Source: an uncultured Methylococcaceae bacterium (lineage in GTDB: Bacteria; Pseudomonadota; Gammaproteobacteria; Methylococcales; Methylomonadaceae). Taken from it: 44,462 nt of DNA. This document shows, one piece after another, positions 28,710-38,541 of this stretch. A program made the position numbers and the translations under genes. The stretch lies in the NCBI GenBank assembly GCA_903927955.1, contig CAIYOW010000004.1:1-44462 (forward strand), read 5' to 3'. The first letter of the stretch is position 1. Each line of letters opens with the position of its first letter. The notes beneath the pieces were generated by a model. The model was not told where the DNA came from and did not search any database. It saw only the letters and a list, made by a program, of their open reading frames with translations.

Positions 28710-29245
28710 TGACTGATATGACAGAAATAATGGCAAGGGCAAAAAAGCTCAAGCTGTTGGTGCTGGATGTCGATGGTGTGCTGACTGATGGCAGGCTGTT
28801 TTTTGATGATCAGGGTAAGGAATACAAATGCTTTCATGCCCGCGATGGCCATGGCATAAAATTACTGCGTCAAACAGGCGTTGAAGTGGCGGTGATTTCG
28901 GGGCGCAACTCCAATTCAGTGGCATTGCGCATGAAAAGCCTAGGCATTGCCCATGTTTACCAAGGCCATGAGCAAAAAGTTGCCGCTTTTGAGGAAATTC
29001 TTCATACCTTATCCATCCACGCCGAACAAGCGGCCCATGTTGGCGACGATGTGCTGGATTTGCCCATTATGACCCGTGCAGGCTTGGCGATTGCCGTCAG
29101 TGATGCCAACTTTGCTGTCAAGCAACACGCCCACTGGTGTACGGCATTGCCGGGCGGACAAGGTGCGGTGCGCGAAGTGTGTGATTTTATCATGCAAGCG
29201 CAAGGTAATTTTGAGCCAATGTTGCAAGCGTACTTACAGGCATGA
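28709..29245 (+). CDS. kdsC: 3-deoxy-D-manno-octulosonate-8-phosphate phosphatase KdsC
   Basis: 178 residues, HAD superfamily without a cap: nucleophile motif LDVDGVLTDGRLFF (Asp and Asp+2), ISGRNSN and VGDDVLDLPIM. Dephosphorylates Kdo-8-phosphate. It overlaps kdsD (1 base) and lptC (4 bases), so the three are translated together. Confidence 0.96.
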   Translation: MTDMTEIMARAKKLKLLVLDVDGVLTDGRLFFDDQGKEYKCFHARDGHGIKLLRQTGVEVAVISGRNSNSVALRMKSLGIAHVYQGHEQKVAAFEEILHTLSIHAEQAAHVGDDVLDLPIMTRAGLAIAVSDANFAVKQHAHWCTALPGGQGAVREVCDFIMQAQGNFEPMLQAYLQA

Positions 29246-29808
29246 TGCAAGCTAATTACACCCGATACCTTTATGTCGGCGTATTGGCATTGCTGAGTTG
29301 GTGGCTCGTGCAATTGACAGGATCAGGCGGAGTCCAAGGCATAGTGGTAGGCCCGCACAGCCCCGACTATGTCAGCAAGGGTTACAGCAAATGGGAAATG
29401 GACGGACAGGGCAAGTTAAAAAAACAGCTATTGACCGATGAAATAATCCATTTTAGTGATGACGGCATTACCCACTTGCTCAATCCGCTGATATCTTTCT
29501 ACAGGGATTCTGCACCACCGTGGGTAATCCGCTCAGCAACCGGTATCTTATCAGCGGACGGCAAAGAACTGCTATTGAATGGCAAAGTGGCTATAGACCG
29601 TGCAGCTTCTGCACACGTACTAGGGCTTAGAATTAACACATCCAATCTGAAAGTGTCGCCAGAAACAAGCTATGCCGAGACAAAAGAGCAAGCTGAACTG
29701 ATTAGCCCACCTAATTGGACAACAGGAAAAGGCATGAAACTGGTGTTTGTCGAGCCCATCCGGCTGCAATTGCTCGATAAAGTCAAAGGCAAATATGAAA
29801 AAAAATAA
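29242..29808 (+). CDS. lptC: LPS export system protein LptC
   Basis: 188 residues with a single N-terminal membrane helix (YLYVGVLALLSWWLVQL) and a periplasmic beta-jellyroll domain. LptC receives LPS from the LptBFG transporter and passes it to LptA. Sequence conservation is low in this family. The call also rests on position between kdsC (4-base overlap) and lptA (14-base overlap). Confidence 0.92.
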   Translation: MMQANYTRYLYVGVLALLSWWLVQLTGSGGVQGIVVGPHSPDYVSKGYSKWEMDGQGKLKKQLLTDEIIHFSDDGITHLLNPLISFYRDSAPPWVIRSATGILSADGKELLLNGKVAIDRAASAHVLGLRINTSNLKVSPETSYAETKEQAELISPPNWTTGKGMKLVFVEPIRLQLLDKVKGKYEKK

Positions 29809-30313
29809 TAATACCAAGCGATTTGTTGGCTGCTGTGTGGCTGTTTTGTTGGCAGTGACCATTGCCAACGTCGATGCACTGGAAAATGATTCCGAACAGG
29901 AAATCACCATTGATTCTAATACCGCCACTTATGACGATGCCACCGGCACCAGTACTTACATCGGCAGTGTGGTCTCTAACCAAGGCAGTATCCACGTCAA
30001 TTCCGACCAGTTAGTGGTGCATTTGCTAAATGGCGAAGCAGAAAAGTTGGTTTTTACCGGACATCCCGCACATTTCCGGCAAAAGCCAAGCGAAGATGGC
30101 GAAGACATTGTTGGCGAAGCATTGACAGGGGAGTACTATCCTAAAAAAAATTTATTGGTGTTGATTGACAAGGCCACTGTCACCCAAGGCAATGCCACCT
30201 ATGCCAGCCAATGGATTGAATATGACAGCAAACATTCAGTGGTCAAAGCCGGTGAAAAAACATCGTCTTCCAAGCGCGTCCATGTTATTTTAAAACCCAA
30301 GACAGCCCAATAA
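29795..30313 (+). CDS. lptA: LPS transport periplasmic protein LptA
   Basis: 172 residues from [10 protein letters not shown], with a signal peptide cleaved near NVDALEN. The OstA/LptA beta-jellyroll repeats are visible in [21 protein letters not shown] and [18 protein letters not shown] (family pattern of a degraded-strand repeat). It forms the periplasmic bridge for LPS between LptC and LptD. The start lies inside lptC. lptB begins 1 base after the stop. Confidence 0.94.
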   Translation: MKKNNNTKRFVGCCVAVLLAVTIANVDALENDSEQEITIDSNTATYDDATGTSTYIGSVVSNQGSIHVNSDQLVVHLLNGEAEKLVFTGHPAHFRQKPSEDGEDIVGEALTGEYYPKKNLLVLIDKATVTQGNATYASQWIEYDSKHSVVKAGEKTSSSKRVHVILKPKTAQ

Positions 30314-30314
30314 C

Positions 30315-31040
30315 ATGGCAACATTAGCAGCACAGCAGCTGGTAAAATCCTATAATAAACGCCAAGTGGTCAATGGCGTTTCATTAGTGGTCAATACCGG
30401 CGAAATAGTGGGTCTACTCGGCCCTAATGGCGCGGGCAAAACCACCAGCTTTTACATGTTGGTCGGGCTTATCAAAGCCGATGCAGGGGAAATAACGCTA
30501 GACTCAAAAAACATCACCCATGACCCCATGCACGTTCGGGCGGCACAGGGTATTGGCTATTTGCCGCAAGAGCCTTCCATATTCCGAAAACTGACAGTGG
30601 CGGATAATCTGCGGGCGGTTTTGCAAATCAGGAAAGGGCTGACCCCAGACCAGATAGAGGCCACCATTATCACCTTGTTGGAAGAATTTAACATTCCCCA
30701 TTTGCAAGACCACAGCGCCATGAGCCTGTCTGGTGGGGAGCGTAGGCGCTTGGAAATTGCCAGGGCGTTGGCCAGCGATCCGTTATTTATACTGCTGGAT
30801 GAACCCTTTGCAGGCGTAGACCCTATTTCTGTTGAAGACATAAAAAAAATTATCGAGCATTTAAAGAACCGGGGCATCGGTGTGCTGATCACCGAACACA
30901 ATGTACGGGAAACACTGGGCATTTGCGACCGTGCTTATATTCTCAGTGACGGAAAAGTTATCGCCGAAGGCAGCACAGAAAGCATCGTGGCTAATGACGA
31001 AGTGCGCAAAGTGTATTTGGGCCATAACTTTAGACTCTAA
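30315..31040 (+). CDS. lptB: LPS export ABC transporter ATP-binding protein LptB
   Basis: 241 residues. Walker [10 protein letters not shown] (about 36-44), Q-loop, ABC signature [15 protein letters not shown], Walker [15 protein letters not shown]-loop ITEHNVRE. It powers LPS extraction from the inner membrane together with LptF/LptG, which lie elsewhere. rpoN follows by 27 bases, the standard order. Confidence 0.98.
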   Translation: MATLAAQQLVKSYNKRQVVNGVSLVVNTGEIVGLLGPNGAGKTTSFYMLVGLIKADAGEITLDSKNITHDPMHVRAAQGIGYLPQEPSIFRKLTVADNLRAVLQIRKGLTPDQIEATIITLLEEFNIPHLQDHSAMSLSGGERRRLEIARALASDPLFILLDEPFAGVDPISVEDIKKIIEHLKNRGIGVLITEHNVRETLGICDRAYILSDGKVIAEGSTESIVANDEVRKVYLGHNFRL

Positions 31041-31067
31041 CGAACCCCTTATCAAAGATAGATTGCC

Positions 31068-32525
31068 ATGAAACAGTCATTACATCTTCGCCAAGGCCTG
31101 AATTTGACGATGACGCCGCAATTGCAGCAAGCCATCAAATTGCTGCAAATGTCCACGCTCGACTTGCAACAAGAAATCCAGCAGGCATTGGAAACCAATA
31201 TGATGCTGGAGCTTAACGAGGAAGAAGGCGTGGCGCAACTGGCGGACAACTTGCCCGACAACCAGCCGGAAAAAAAAAGCGACCACGAAGACACTGTCAC
31301 CAGCGAAGGCTCGCAAACTGACATACCGGATGACTTGCCGGTCGACACCTCTTGGGAAGACATCTATGACACCGTCATGGAAGCGGGCGGCAACAATGCC
31401 GAAGCGGTTGAATTTGAATCCCAGCATAGCCAAGCCACCAGCCTGATCGGCCATCTGATGTGGCAACTGGAGCTGACGCCATTTTCAGAACGTGACCATG
31501 CCATTGCTACGGCGATTATCGATTCAATCAATAACGACGGTTATTTGTCTGTCACTCCCGAAGACATCCACCAAGGCTTGCTGAACCAGTTGGCAGATTT
31601 GGAACTGGATGAACTTATGGCGGTACTGCACCGCATCCAGCATTTCGACCCCGTGGGCGTGTGCGCCCAAGACTTAAGCGATTGTTTGCGCCTACAACTC
31701 GAACAACTGCCCGAAACCACCCCCTGCCGTTCCGAAGCCCTACAGGTGGTCAGCCATTACTTGGACTTATTGGCTACCCAAGAACAAGCCAAACTCATGC
31801 GCAGATTAGGGCTTAGCGAACGCCAGCTTGATGCGGTCGTGGCATTAATCCGCACCTTAGACCCCAAGCCCGGCTTAAGCATTCAAGCGGCCGATTCCGA
31901 GTACGTGGTGCCTGATGTCTACGTCACCAAACAAAATGGCAAATGGCAAGTTAATCTTAACCCCGACATTGCCCCTAAATTGCGAATTAACCCGTACTAT
32001 TCCGCCATGATCAAACGTGCCGACAATAGCCGTGACAATGCCTGCATGAAAGACCATCTGCAAGAAGCCCGCTGGTTTATCAAAAGCTTGCACAGCCGCA
32101 ACGAAACCTTATTGCTGGTGGCCAGGTCTATTGTTGAAAAACAAACCGGTTTTTTGGAGCATGGTTCAATTGCCATGAAGCCCATGGTGTTGCGTGATAT
32201 TGCCGAAGAACTGGAACTGCATGAATCGACCATTTCCAGAGTGACCACCCAAAAATACATGCACACACCCAATGGCATAGTCGAATTCAAATATTTTTTC
32301 TCTAGCCATGTGTCCACACAAGGCGGCGGCGAATGCTCATCAACCGCCATCCGCGCTCTTATTAAAGAGCTGATTGGCAACGAAGATATCGCAAAGCCGT
32401 TGAGTGATAGTAAAATAGCCGAGTTTCTGAAAGAAAAGGGCATTAACGTGGCCCGCAGAACGATTGCCAAGTATCGTGAAGCGATGCTTATTTCACCCTC
32501 AAGCCAAAGAAAAAGAATTCTTTAG
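31068..32525 (+). CDS. rpoN: RNA polymerase sigma-54 factor
   Basis: 485 residues. Region I is Gln/Leu-rich (LTMTPQLQQAIKLLQMSTLDLQQ in parts), followed by an acidic region II (EEEGVAQL to DTSWEDIYD). The core-binding domain and HTH come next, and the RpoN box ARRTIAKYREAMLI lies near the C-terminus. Directs transcription from -24/-12 promoters with bacterial enhancer-binding proteins (nitrogen, pili, flagella). hpf follows. Confidence 0.98.
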   Translation: MKQSLHLRQGLNLTMTPQLQQAIKLLQMSTLDLQQEIQQALETNMMLELNEEEGVAQLADNLPDNQPEKKSDHEDTVTSEGSQTDIPDDLPVDTSWEDIYDTVMEAGGNNAEAVEFESQHSQATSLIGHLMWQLELTPFSERDHAIATAIIDSINNDGYLSVTPEDIHQGLLNQLADLELDELMAVLHRIQHFDPVGVCAQDLSDCLRLQLEQLPETTPCRSEALQVVSHYLDLLATQEQAKLMRRLGLSERQLDAVVALIRTLDPKPGLSIQAADSEYVVPDVYVTKQNGKWQVNLNPDIAPKLRINPYYSAMIKRADNSRDNACMKDHLQEARWFIKSLHSRNETLLLVARSIVEKQTGFLEHGSIAMKPMVLRDIAEELELHESTISRVTTQKYMHTPNGIVEFKYFFSSHVSTQGGGECSSTAIRALIKELIGNEDIAKPLSDSKIAEFLKEKGINVARRTIAKYREAMLISPSSQRKRIL

Positions 32526-32562
32526 CAAAAAACCATCTAACAATACAAAAGGAGTTTAACCC

Positions 32563-32853
32563 ATGCATGTAATCGTAACAGGCCATCACCTAGACGTCAC
32601 CGAATCCTTAAAAGCCCATGTCGATGCCAAATTTGAAAAATTGGCCCGCCATTTTGACAATGTCACCGATGTCCACGTTATATTAACGGTCGAAAAACTA
32701 GTGCAAAAAGCCGAAGCCACCCTGCTAGTCAGCGGTGCCAAGTTGTTTGCTGAAGACAGCCAAGAAGATATGTATGTTGCCATTGACAATATGGTCGATA
32801 AACTGGACAGACAAATCACCAAACACAAAGAAAAAACAGGCCATCACCGTTAA
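32563..32853 (+). CDS. hpf: Ribosome hibernation promoting factor (short HPF)
   Basis: 96 residues: HVIVTGHHLDVTESLKAHVDAKF at the start (in parts: VTGHHLDVTESLKAHV) and the C-terminal DLYVAIDNMVDKLDRQITKHK-type helix. It binds the 30S subunit and promotes 100S dimers in stationary phase. A GGAG ribosome-binding site precedes it. In E. coli ptsN comes next; here a hairpin and rapZ follow. Confidence 0.95.
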   Translation: MHVIVTGHHLDVTESLKAHVDAKFEKLARHFDNVTDVHVILTVEKLVQKAEATLLVSGAKLFAEDSQEDMYVAIDNMVDKLDRQITKHKEKTGHHR

Positions 32854-32860
32854 GGGTATA

Positions 32861-32888
32861 GGGCGGCGCCAACTGGCAGAAGCCGCCC
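32861..32888 (+). repeat. Hairpin between hpf and rapZ
   Basis: GGGCGGC (32861-32867) pairs perfectly with GCCGCCC (32882-32888), with a smaller GCC/GGC stem in the loop. It ends 7 bases before the rapZ ATG, where a ribosome-binding site would be, and no other ribosome-binding site is visible. It may control rapZ translation or mark an RNA processing site. No T run. Confidence 0.55.
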
Positions 32889-32895
32889 GTTCGCT

Positions 32896-33753
32896 ATGAA
32901 ACTACTAATAGTCAGTGCATTATCAGGAGCGGGCAAAAGCATCGCCCTAGATACCTTGGAAGATTGCGGCTATTACTGCATCGACAATCTTCCCGTGGCG
33001 CTGTTGGAAGATTTTATCAGCAAAGTCATGTTGTTTGACGGCAACAAATACGCCAAAACCGCAGTTGGCATTGATGCCAGAAACCAAAACGAAAGCTTGG
33101 CCAATTTTTCTGACACCCTAAGCTTGATAAGGGCAAAGGGCATTGATTGCCAAGTCATCTTTATGCAGGCTGAAGAAGCCACACTACTGAAGCGATACAG
33201 CGAAACCCGCCGCCGCCACCCATTGACCGATTACAACATCCCCTTAAAAGAAGCGCTGCTCATTGAAAGGGAAATGCTGGCTGCCATTGCCAGACACGCC
33301 AATGTAGTGATAGACACCAGCCTGACCCAACAGCACCAATTGCGCGAACTCATCAAAGAACAGGTGATCGAACAAGACTACCGCCATATCTCGCTGCAAT
33401 TCCAATCTTTTGGTTTTAAGCATGGCGTACCGTTAGATGCTGATTTTGTGTTTGATGCACGTTGCTTGCCAAACCCCTACTGGATACCCGAATTACGCGC
33501 CATGACCGGCAAAGATGCGGCAGTCATCGAGTTTTTGCAAGGCGAACGCTACGCCACTGAATTATTTGATGACATCCATGCGTTTATCGACAAATGGATG
33601 CCCCGCTTTGAAAAAGAAGGCCGAAGCTATATGACCATTGCCGTGGGCTGTACCGGCGGGCAGCACCGTTCCGTGTTTTTGGTTGATGCCTTAGCCAAAC
33701 GCTTCAACAACCCCGCCCTTAACATCATTGTCCGCCACCGCGAACTGCACTAG
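32896..33753 (+). CDS. rapZ: RNase adapter protein RapZ
   Basis: 285 residues, usual length. Walker A SGAGKS (10-15), CIDNLPVALLE (family signature), and the C-terminal metabolite/RNA-binding domain with GCTGGQHRSVFLVDALA. In E. coli RapZ senses glucosamine-6-phosphate and delivers the sRNA GlmZ to RNase E, controlling GlmS. Its usual neighbours ptsN and npr are absent on both sides. Confidence 0.97.
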   Translation: MKLLIVSALSGAGKSIALDTLEDCGYYCIDNLPVALLEDFISKVMLFDGNKYAKTAVGIDARNQNESLANFSDTLSLIRAKGIDCQVIFMQAEEATLLKRYSETRRRHPLTDYNIPLKEALLIEREMLAAIARHANVVIDTSLTQQHQLRELIKEQVIEQDYRHISLQFQSFGFKHGVPLDADFVFDARCLPNPYWIPELRAMTGKDAAVIEFLQGERYATELFDDIHAFIDKWMPRFEKEGRSYMTIAVGCTGGQHRSVFLVDALAKRFNNPALNIIVRHRELH

Positions 33754-33853
33754 CCTTTTAGCTGAAGTGACCAAACCGGAAAAATTGGAGAATGCCAAGA
33801 CCAAGCAATGCAGGCCATTGCCTGGCCGTTTTATGGCAACTTATTTCAGTCAC

Positions 33854-34051
33854 TTATTTTAAAAACAAGGTCTCAATACGGCCCTTAAGCTCAACTTCCA
33901 GTTTGTCTTCCTTGGCCAGCCAGCCAATTGCCCGCTGTATGTCATTCTTGCTCAAGCCAGTTTCATTGGTAATTTTTGTCACACTGGACGGGCCATTGGT
34001 ATCCAAAAATTGCCAGACTTTTCCTGCAGCATCGCCAATTTCACTAAGCAT
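33854..34051 (-). CDS. Small winged-helix protein (DUF2582-like)
   Basis: 65 residues from the ATG at MLSEIGDAAG, which has AAGG 8 bases upstream; a GTG 9 bases earlier is possible. A single winged helix-turn-helix: VWQFLDTNGPSSVTKI, TGLSKNDIQRAIGWLAKEDKL. It resembles the DUF2582 family of stand-alone winged-helix proteins of unknown role. It follows minE on the same strand (41-base gap). Confidence 0.85.
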   Translation of the reverse strand: MLSEIGDAAGKVWQFLDTNGPSSVTKITNETGLSKNDIQRAIGWLAKEDKLEVELKGRIETLFLK

Positions 34052-34092
34052 AATTTTCACCTTATCTATAAATGGGGAGGGGGATGGTATAA

Positions 34093-34353
34093 CTATTTAG
34101 GTTGATAATCAGGCAATACAATATTCAATTCCAAGGTTTCCTGATTATCATCTTGTTCAAAATTGACCGAAATGGCATCTAAATCGACATTAATATATTT
34201 ACGGATCACTTCCAGCAATTCTATTTGCAATTGCGGCAAATAAGAAGGCTGGTTACGGGAAGTCCGCTCGTGGGCCACCAAAATTTGCAGACGTTCTTTT
34301 GCTAAAGAAGCCGAAGTGGATTTTTTAATTTTAAAATAGTCCAGTAAGTCCAT
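34093..34353 (-). CDS. minE: Cell division topological specificity factor MinE
   Basis: 86 residues. N-terminal membrane-targeting and MinD-binding part MDLLDYFKIKKSTSASLAKERLQILVAHER (parts LLDYFKI and AKERLQILVAHER), then the dimerisation domain. MinE stimulates the MinD ATPase and restricts MinC inhibition to the poles. The start overlaps the minD stop by one base. Confidence 0.97.
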   Translation of the reverse strand: MDLLDYFKIKKSTSASLAKERLQILVAHERTSRNQPSYLPQLQIELLEVIRKYINVDLDAISVNFEQDDNQETLELNIVLPDYQPK

Positions 34354-35162
34354 TATCGACTCCCGAACAGTTTTCCAAAGAGTCCTTTCTTTTCATCAAT
34401 AAAGCGATGAGGGCATTCTTCGCCCAGATAACGCGCCACAACATCCATGTAAGCTTGGCCAGCATCACTTTTTTCGTCCAGTATTACCGGCAAGCCCGAG
34501 TTGGAAGCATTCAGCACCGATTTGGATTCAGGTATCACGCCTAACAAATGCAAGGATAAAATCTCCTGCACGTCATCAACACTCAACATTTCTTTCAGCT
34601 TGACCCGTTCTGGCGAATAGCGCGTCAACAGCAAATATTCCTTGATCGGTTCTTGGTTGGTTTCGGCACGGCGCGATTTACTGGACAAAATGCCCAGCAT
34701 CCGGTCAGAGTCACGCACTGATGATACTTCTGGATTGGTCACCACAAAAGCATCATCGGCATAATACATCGCCAATTGCGCGCCTTTTTCAATGCCAGCT
34801 GGTGAATCACAAATGATATATTGAAAATCCTTGCTCAGATCCTCCAGTACCTTACCAACACCTTCTTGGCTCAAGGCATCCTTGTCGCGGGTTTGTGATG
34901 CCGGAAGAATATACAGTTGATTGCAATTTTTATCGCGTATCAGAGCTTGGTTAAGCGACGCTTCGCCATTAATGACATTAATGAAATCATAAATCACACG
35001 GCGCTCGCAACCCATGATCAAGTCCAAATTACGCAGCCCCACATCAAAATCAATGACCGCAGTCTTATGGCCTTTCTTGGCAAGCCCCATAGCAATGGCA
35101 GCACTGGTGGTTGTTTTGCCCACCCCACCTTTACCCGATGTTACAACAATAATTCTTGCCAC
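34353..35162 (-). CDS. minD: Septum site-determining ATPase MinD
   Basis: 269 residues. Deviant Walker A GKGGVGKTT (10-18), VIDFDVGLRNLDL, CDSPAGIE (Walker B region) and the C-terminal amphipathic membrane helix KKGLFGKLFG. Oscillates with MinE and recruits MinC to the membrane. Middle gene of minCDE. Confidence 0.98.
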   Translation of the reverse strand: MARIIVVTSGKGGVGKTTTSAAIAMGLAKKGHKTAVIDFDVGLRNLDLIMGCERRVIYDFINVINGEASLNQALIRDKNCNQLYILPASQTRDKDALSQEGVGKVLEDLSKDFQYIICDSPAGIEKGAQLAMYYADDAFVVTNPEVSSVRDSDRMLGILSSKSRRAETNQEPIKEYLLLTRYSPERVKLKEMLSVDDVQEILSLHLLGVIPESKSVLNASNSGLPVILDEKSDAGQAYMDVVARYLGEECPHRFIDEKKGLFGKLFGSR

Positions 35163-35192
35163 AAAAAAGTCCTCCGACGTAGCGATAACAGA

Positions 35193-35912
35193 TTAAATGT
35201 CTTTGATAATAAGTGATTGTTCATGCAAATAAATTTGCACCGGTTTGCCTTTAGGGGCGGTAAAGTTGCTGCTGACTTGGTAATTACCAGCAATAGAGAC
35301 CAGTTCCGCCTGCAAATCGGAACAAAAAATACGCGCCTCGGCATTATCAGGCACCCCAGCCAAAGCCCGCCCCCTGAGTGTGCTGTAAATATGGATATTG
35401 CCTTCCGCAATCACCTCGGCCCCGGCACTGATGGGGGCAAGAATTATCAGATCCCCTTCCGAATAAATGCGCTGGCCCGAACGGACAGGCAAGGTGTGCA
35501 GTTTCACTGAGGGTACAGCCCCCGTTGCTGGCTTTGCGTCCACTGCCTTGGCTTTTGCTGGCTCAATGCCCACAGGATGGTGCATGGAATAATTGGGGAT
35601 AGCGAGTTTTAGGGCAATAGCATTTTGCGCTTCGTTGCCGCCACGCAATCCGATTGGCAACATCCCTGCATCGCGGATAATGTCGCAAAGATTTTTCAGG
35701 TCAATGGGCAACCTATTATTGTTAAGGGCCAGTACATCCAACACCACAGGGGAATGGGTAAAAAAGTCAGGGGCTTTTTCCACGGTTTGCTGGAGTTGTT
35801 GGCTGATAGCAGCTAAGTCATTAGAGGCTAACACCAGTACAGGGACAGAAAAAGTGCTGGTTTTAATTTCTAGCGCAGGTGCGCCTTGTAGTTGTCGGGA
35901 ATCCGTTGACAT
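35193..35912 (-). CDS. minC: Septum site-determining protein MinC
   Basis: 239 residues from MSTDSRQLQG. An ATG 42 bases earlier (MLESTQLLAK) would give 253; neither has a clear ribosome-binding site. The N-domain (LEIKTSTFSVPVLVL) inhibits FtsZ. The C-terminal beta-helix has VRSGQRIYSEGDLIILAPISAGAEVIAEGNIHIYSTLRGRA (parts VRSGQRIYSEGDL, AEVIAEGNIHIYSTLRGRA) for dimerisation and MinD binding. First gene of the minus-strand minCDE operon. Confidence 0.95.
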   Translation of the reverse strand: MSTDSRQLQGAPALEIKTSTFSVPVLVLASNDLAAISQQLQQTVEKAPDFFTHSPVVLDVLALNNNRLPIDLKNLCDIIRDAGMLPIGLRGGNEAQNAIALKLAIPNYSMHHPVGIEPAKAKAVDAKPATGAVPSVKLHTLPVRSGQRIYSEGDLIILAPISAGAEVIAEGNIHIYSTLRGRALAGVPDNAEARIFCSDLQAELVSIAGNYQVSSNFTAPKGKPVQIYLHEQSLIIKDI

Positions 35913-36510
35913 CCGTTGCGTCTGTTTAGCGAGAAGTTGAGTCGATTCTAACATTGCTGAAAAAAAAATGCATTTTTCCAAGTGGTATTACAAGTGCTAT
36001 TAATGGCTGGCATCACCTAAACAGTCTGTGCAGATAGTTTCTGGTCGCTTCGTGGAAAACTTATGTCATAATTTGTAGTGCGTCAGCAACCCCATTGCCC
36101 CTGCATTTAAGATTTCCCCTGTTTTTTCATAAAACTGTCCAAAGTATTATCATTTCATCCCTATCCGCCCGCTTGCGCTGTTCGGCAAAAGCACGGCGTG
36201 AGCCTTGCTGGAATGGCAATGGCAGCAAGACCACCCAAACCTGAACCCACCGGATAAGCGGACAGCCTTGGCAACAGCCCCAAGCCCACTTTTAAGGGGG
36301 CTAAGGATGTCCCCCTGTGCCAATTATTACCCATGCTTATGAGCTGTGATGTTGCTAAGCACGCTATTAAGCCATTGCCCACCAGACACAAAACCCACCT
36401 AAAAACCACTCTTTTGCAACAAGCCACTAGACATTTGCCAAGCTAGGTTATTTAATGGTGGCTACCGCCACGTTTTGGCCTGTCACTTCGCTAGTTATAA
36501 GGAATGCTTC
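35913..36510. other. 598-base divergent intergenic region (minC / gatB)
   Basis: No supportable gene. A minus-strand open frame (36161-36427) has no ribosome-binding site and no family likeness. AGGGGG/CCCCCT (about 36293-36316) forms a short hairpin. The promoters of minCDE and gatB must be here, but no strong box was identified. Confidence 0.5.
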
Positions 36511-37947
36511 ATGAGTACCGCTTGGGAAACCGTTATTGGCCTGGAAATCCACACCCAATTGGCCACCCGATCTAAAATCTTTTCCGGTGCCGCTACCGCC
36601 TACGGTGCCGAACCCAATACCCAAGCCTGTGCGGTTGATTTGGGCTTGCCCGGGGTGCTGCCCGTGCTGAATGCCGAGGCAGTGCGTATGGCAGTGGTGT
36701 TTGGCTTAGCAATTGATGCGCACATTGCCCCTTATTCGGTGTTTGCCAGAAAAAATTATTTTTACCCAGACTTGCCCAAAGGCTATCAAATCAGCCAGAT
36801 GGATTTTCCTATTGTCGGCAAAGGCCATTTGGACATAGAAGTGGACGGAGTCACAAAGCGCATAGGAGTCACCCGCGCCCACTTGGAAGAAGACGCAGGC
36901 AAGTCCCTACATGAAAATTTTCACGGTTTAAGCGGTATTGATTTAAACCGCGCCGGTACGCCGTTGCTGGAAATAGTGTCCGAACCGGATATGCGTTCCG
37001 CCAAGGAAGCCGTCGCCTACATGCGAAAACTGCACGAATTGGTGCAATATTTGGGCATTTGTGACGGTAACATGCAAGAAGGCTCGTTCCGTTGCGATGC
37101 CAACGTATCAGTGCGTCCGGTCGGGCAAACAGAGTACGGCACCCGGGTGGAAATAAAAAACATCAATTCCTTCAAATTTGTCGAAAAAGCCATCAACCAT
37201 GAAGTTGAACGGCATATTGAAGTGATCGAAAGCGGCGGCAGAATCGTTCAGGAAACCCGCCTGTACGATGCCAATAAAGACCAAACCCGTGCCATGCGCA
37301 GCAAGGAAGAAGCCAACGATTACCGCTATTTTCCTGACCCCGATTTGTTGCCGGTGGAAGTCAGCGAAGCGTTTAAGGCCCAAGTAAAGGCCACCCTACC
37401 GGAATTGCCGGATGCCAAAAAACAGCGCTTTAAAACCGACTATGCGTTGGATGACGAGGCAGCGGCTATTTTGACTTCATCACGCGCCAGTGCTGACTAT
37501 TTTGAAGCTTTGGTGCAAGCGTCGGCGTGTGAGGCAAAATTATGTGCCAATTGGGTCGTCGGTGACTTGTCCGCAGCACTTAATAAGGCGGATTTGGATA
37601 TTAACCAATCGCCAGTGGACAGCTTGCGTCTGGCAGGTTTGCTCAAACGCATTGCCGATGGCACCATTTCCGGTAAGATAGCCAAACAAGTGTTTGACGA
37701 ACTGTGGCAAACCTCGGCAACGGCTGATGACATTATTGAAGCCAAAGGACTGAAACAAATCAGCGACAGCGGCGCGATTGCCGCCATTGTCGATAAAATT
37801 ATCGCCGACAATCCAAGCCAAGCGGAACAATACCGCAGCGGCAAAGAAAAAATGTTTGCTTTCTTTGTGGGTCAGGCGATGAAGGCCATGCAAGGCAAAG
37901 CCAATCCAGCGGAAGTGAACGCCATGCTCAAAGAAAAGCTTAAGTGA
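36511..37947 (+). CDS. gatB: Asp-tRNA(Asn)/Glu-tRNA(Gln) amidotransferase subunit B
   Basis: 478 residues from [17 protein letters not shown], with AAGGA 7 bases upstream. Hallmarks are [67 protein letters not shown] and a C-terminal YqeY/tRNA-binding domain. GatB activates misacylated tRNA for amidation. gatC and gatA usually precede gatB; here a 598-base gene-free region does, so they must be elsewhere. Confidence 0.98.
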   Translation: MSTAWETVIGLEIHTQLATRSKIFSGAATAYGAEPNTQACAVDLGLPGVLPVLNAEAVRMAVVFGLAIDAHIAPYSVFARKNYFYPDLPKGYQISQMDFPIVGKGHLDIEVDGVTKRIGVTRAHLEEDAGKSLHENFHGLSGIDLNRAGTPLLEIVSEPDMRSAKEAVAYMRKLHELVQYLGICDGNMQEGSFRCDANVSVRPVGQTEYGTRVEIKNINSFKFVEKAINHEVERHIEVIESGGRIVQETRLYDANKDQTRAMRSKEEANDYRYFPDPDLLPVEVSEAFKAQVKATLPELPDAKKQRFKTDYALDDEAAAILTSSRASADYFEALVQASACEAKLCANWVVGDLSAALNKADLDINQSPVDSLRLAGLLKRIADGTISGKIAKQVFDELWQTSATADDIIEAKGLKQISDSGAIAAIVDKIIADNPSQAEQYRSGKEKMFAFFVGQAMKAMQGKANPAEVNAMLKEKLK

Positions 37948-37952
37948 CAAGA

Positions 37953-38000
37953 AAACGCCACAGGCTTTCAGGCCAATGTGCTTGAAAGCCCGTGGCGTTT
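37953..38000. terminator. Long hairpin between convergent gatB and lipoprotein gene
   Basis: AAACGCCAC-A-GGCTTTCA pairs with TGAAAGCC-C-GTGGCGTTT: 17 of 18 positions pair, loop about 12 bases. Short T stretches lie at both outer edges. It probably ends transcription from both directions. Confidence 0.8.
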
Positions 38001-38027
38001 ATCTTTAGGCGTACAGCAACTGAGCGG

Positions 38028-38342
38028 TTAATTTTTGATGGTTTTGTAGCTTTCTTCACTTTCTTGCATGACTTTATTGCCTTCTTCAATCATGCGGTTG
38101 CCTTCATCAATTTTTGTTTGCCCGTCACGCACCATGTTATTGCCGCGCTCGACCAACATTTTTCCGCTTTTCCAGCGATTACCCAACTGTGCCGTTATTT
38201 GGCTGTCGCGCAGCATTTGGTCATCGGAGATTATTTTTCCAGGGGCGACGGCAACAGGGGCGGGAGCCTCGGACGCACAAGCACCCAACAGTAAAGGCAA
38301 AACGATAATGGGCAAAGCTTTGGTTAGGTTTAACGGTTGCAT
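38028..38342 (-). CDS. Small coiled-coil lipoprotein
   Basis: 104 residues. Signal peptide with lipobox LLGAC (Cys22), an Ala/Pro-rich linker (APAPVAVAPG), then a helical segment in which a motif like GNNMVRDGQTKIDEGNRMIEEGNKVM repeats every 7-8 residues (parts: ERGNNMV, DEGNRMI, EEGNKVM). The repeats suggest a coiled coil like small outer-membrane lipoproteins. Function unknown. Convergent with gatB. Confidence 0.8.
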   Translation of the reverse strand: MQPLNLTKALPIIVLPLLLGACASEAPAPVAVAPGKIISDDQMLRDSQITAQLGNRWKSGKMLVERGNNMVRDGQTKIDEGNRMIEEGNKVMQESEESYKTIKN

Positions 38343-38541
38343 AGAGGTTATTTCCTAGAGAATAAAAAAACAAGGTAGATTTTACAAAACGCCCGGCAGC
38401 TTGCAATGGTTTTTTTAAGCGGCATACCTTTAGGACAAGGCGATTTTTCCGCTGCCTAAGATGACAGGCTAAATTTTAGGCTAATTACCTGTGTAACTAA
38501 CAAATTTGACACACCATCATTCATTTTATAAAGAGCAAGCA

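Noticed and set aside
36161-36427. 88-codon minus-strand open frame between minC and gatB
   Set aside because: No ribosome-binding site, no family likeness, and composition of translated intergenic DNA.
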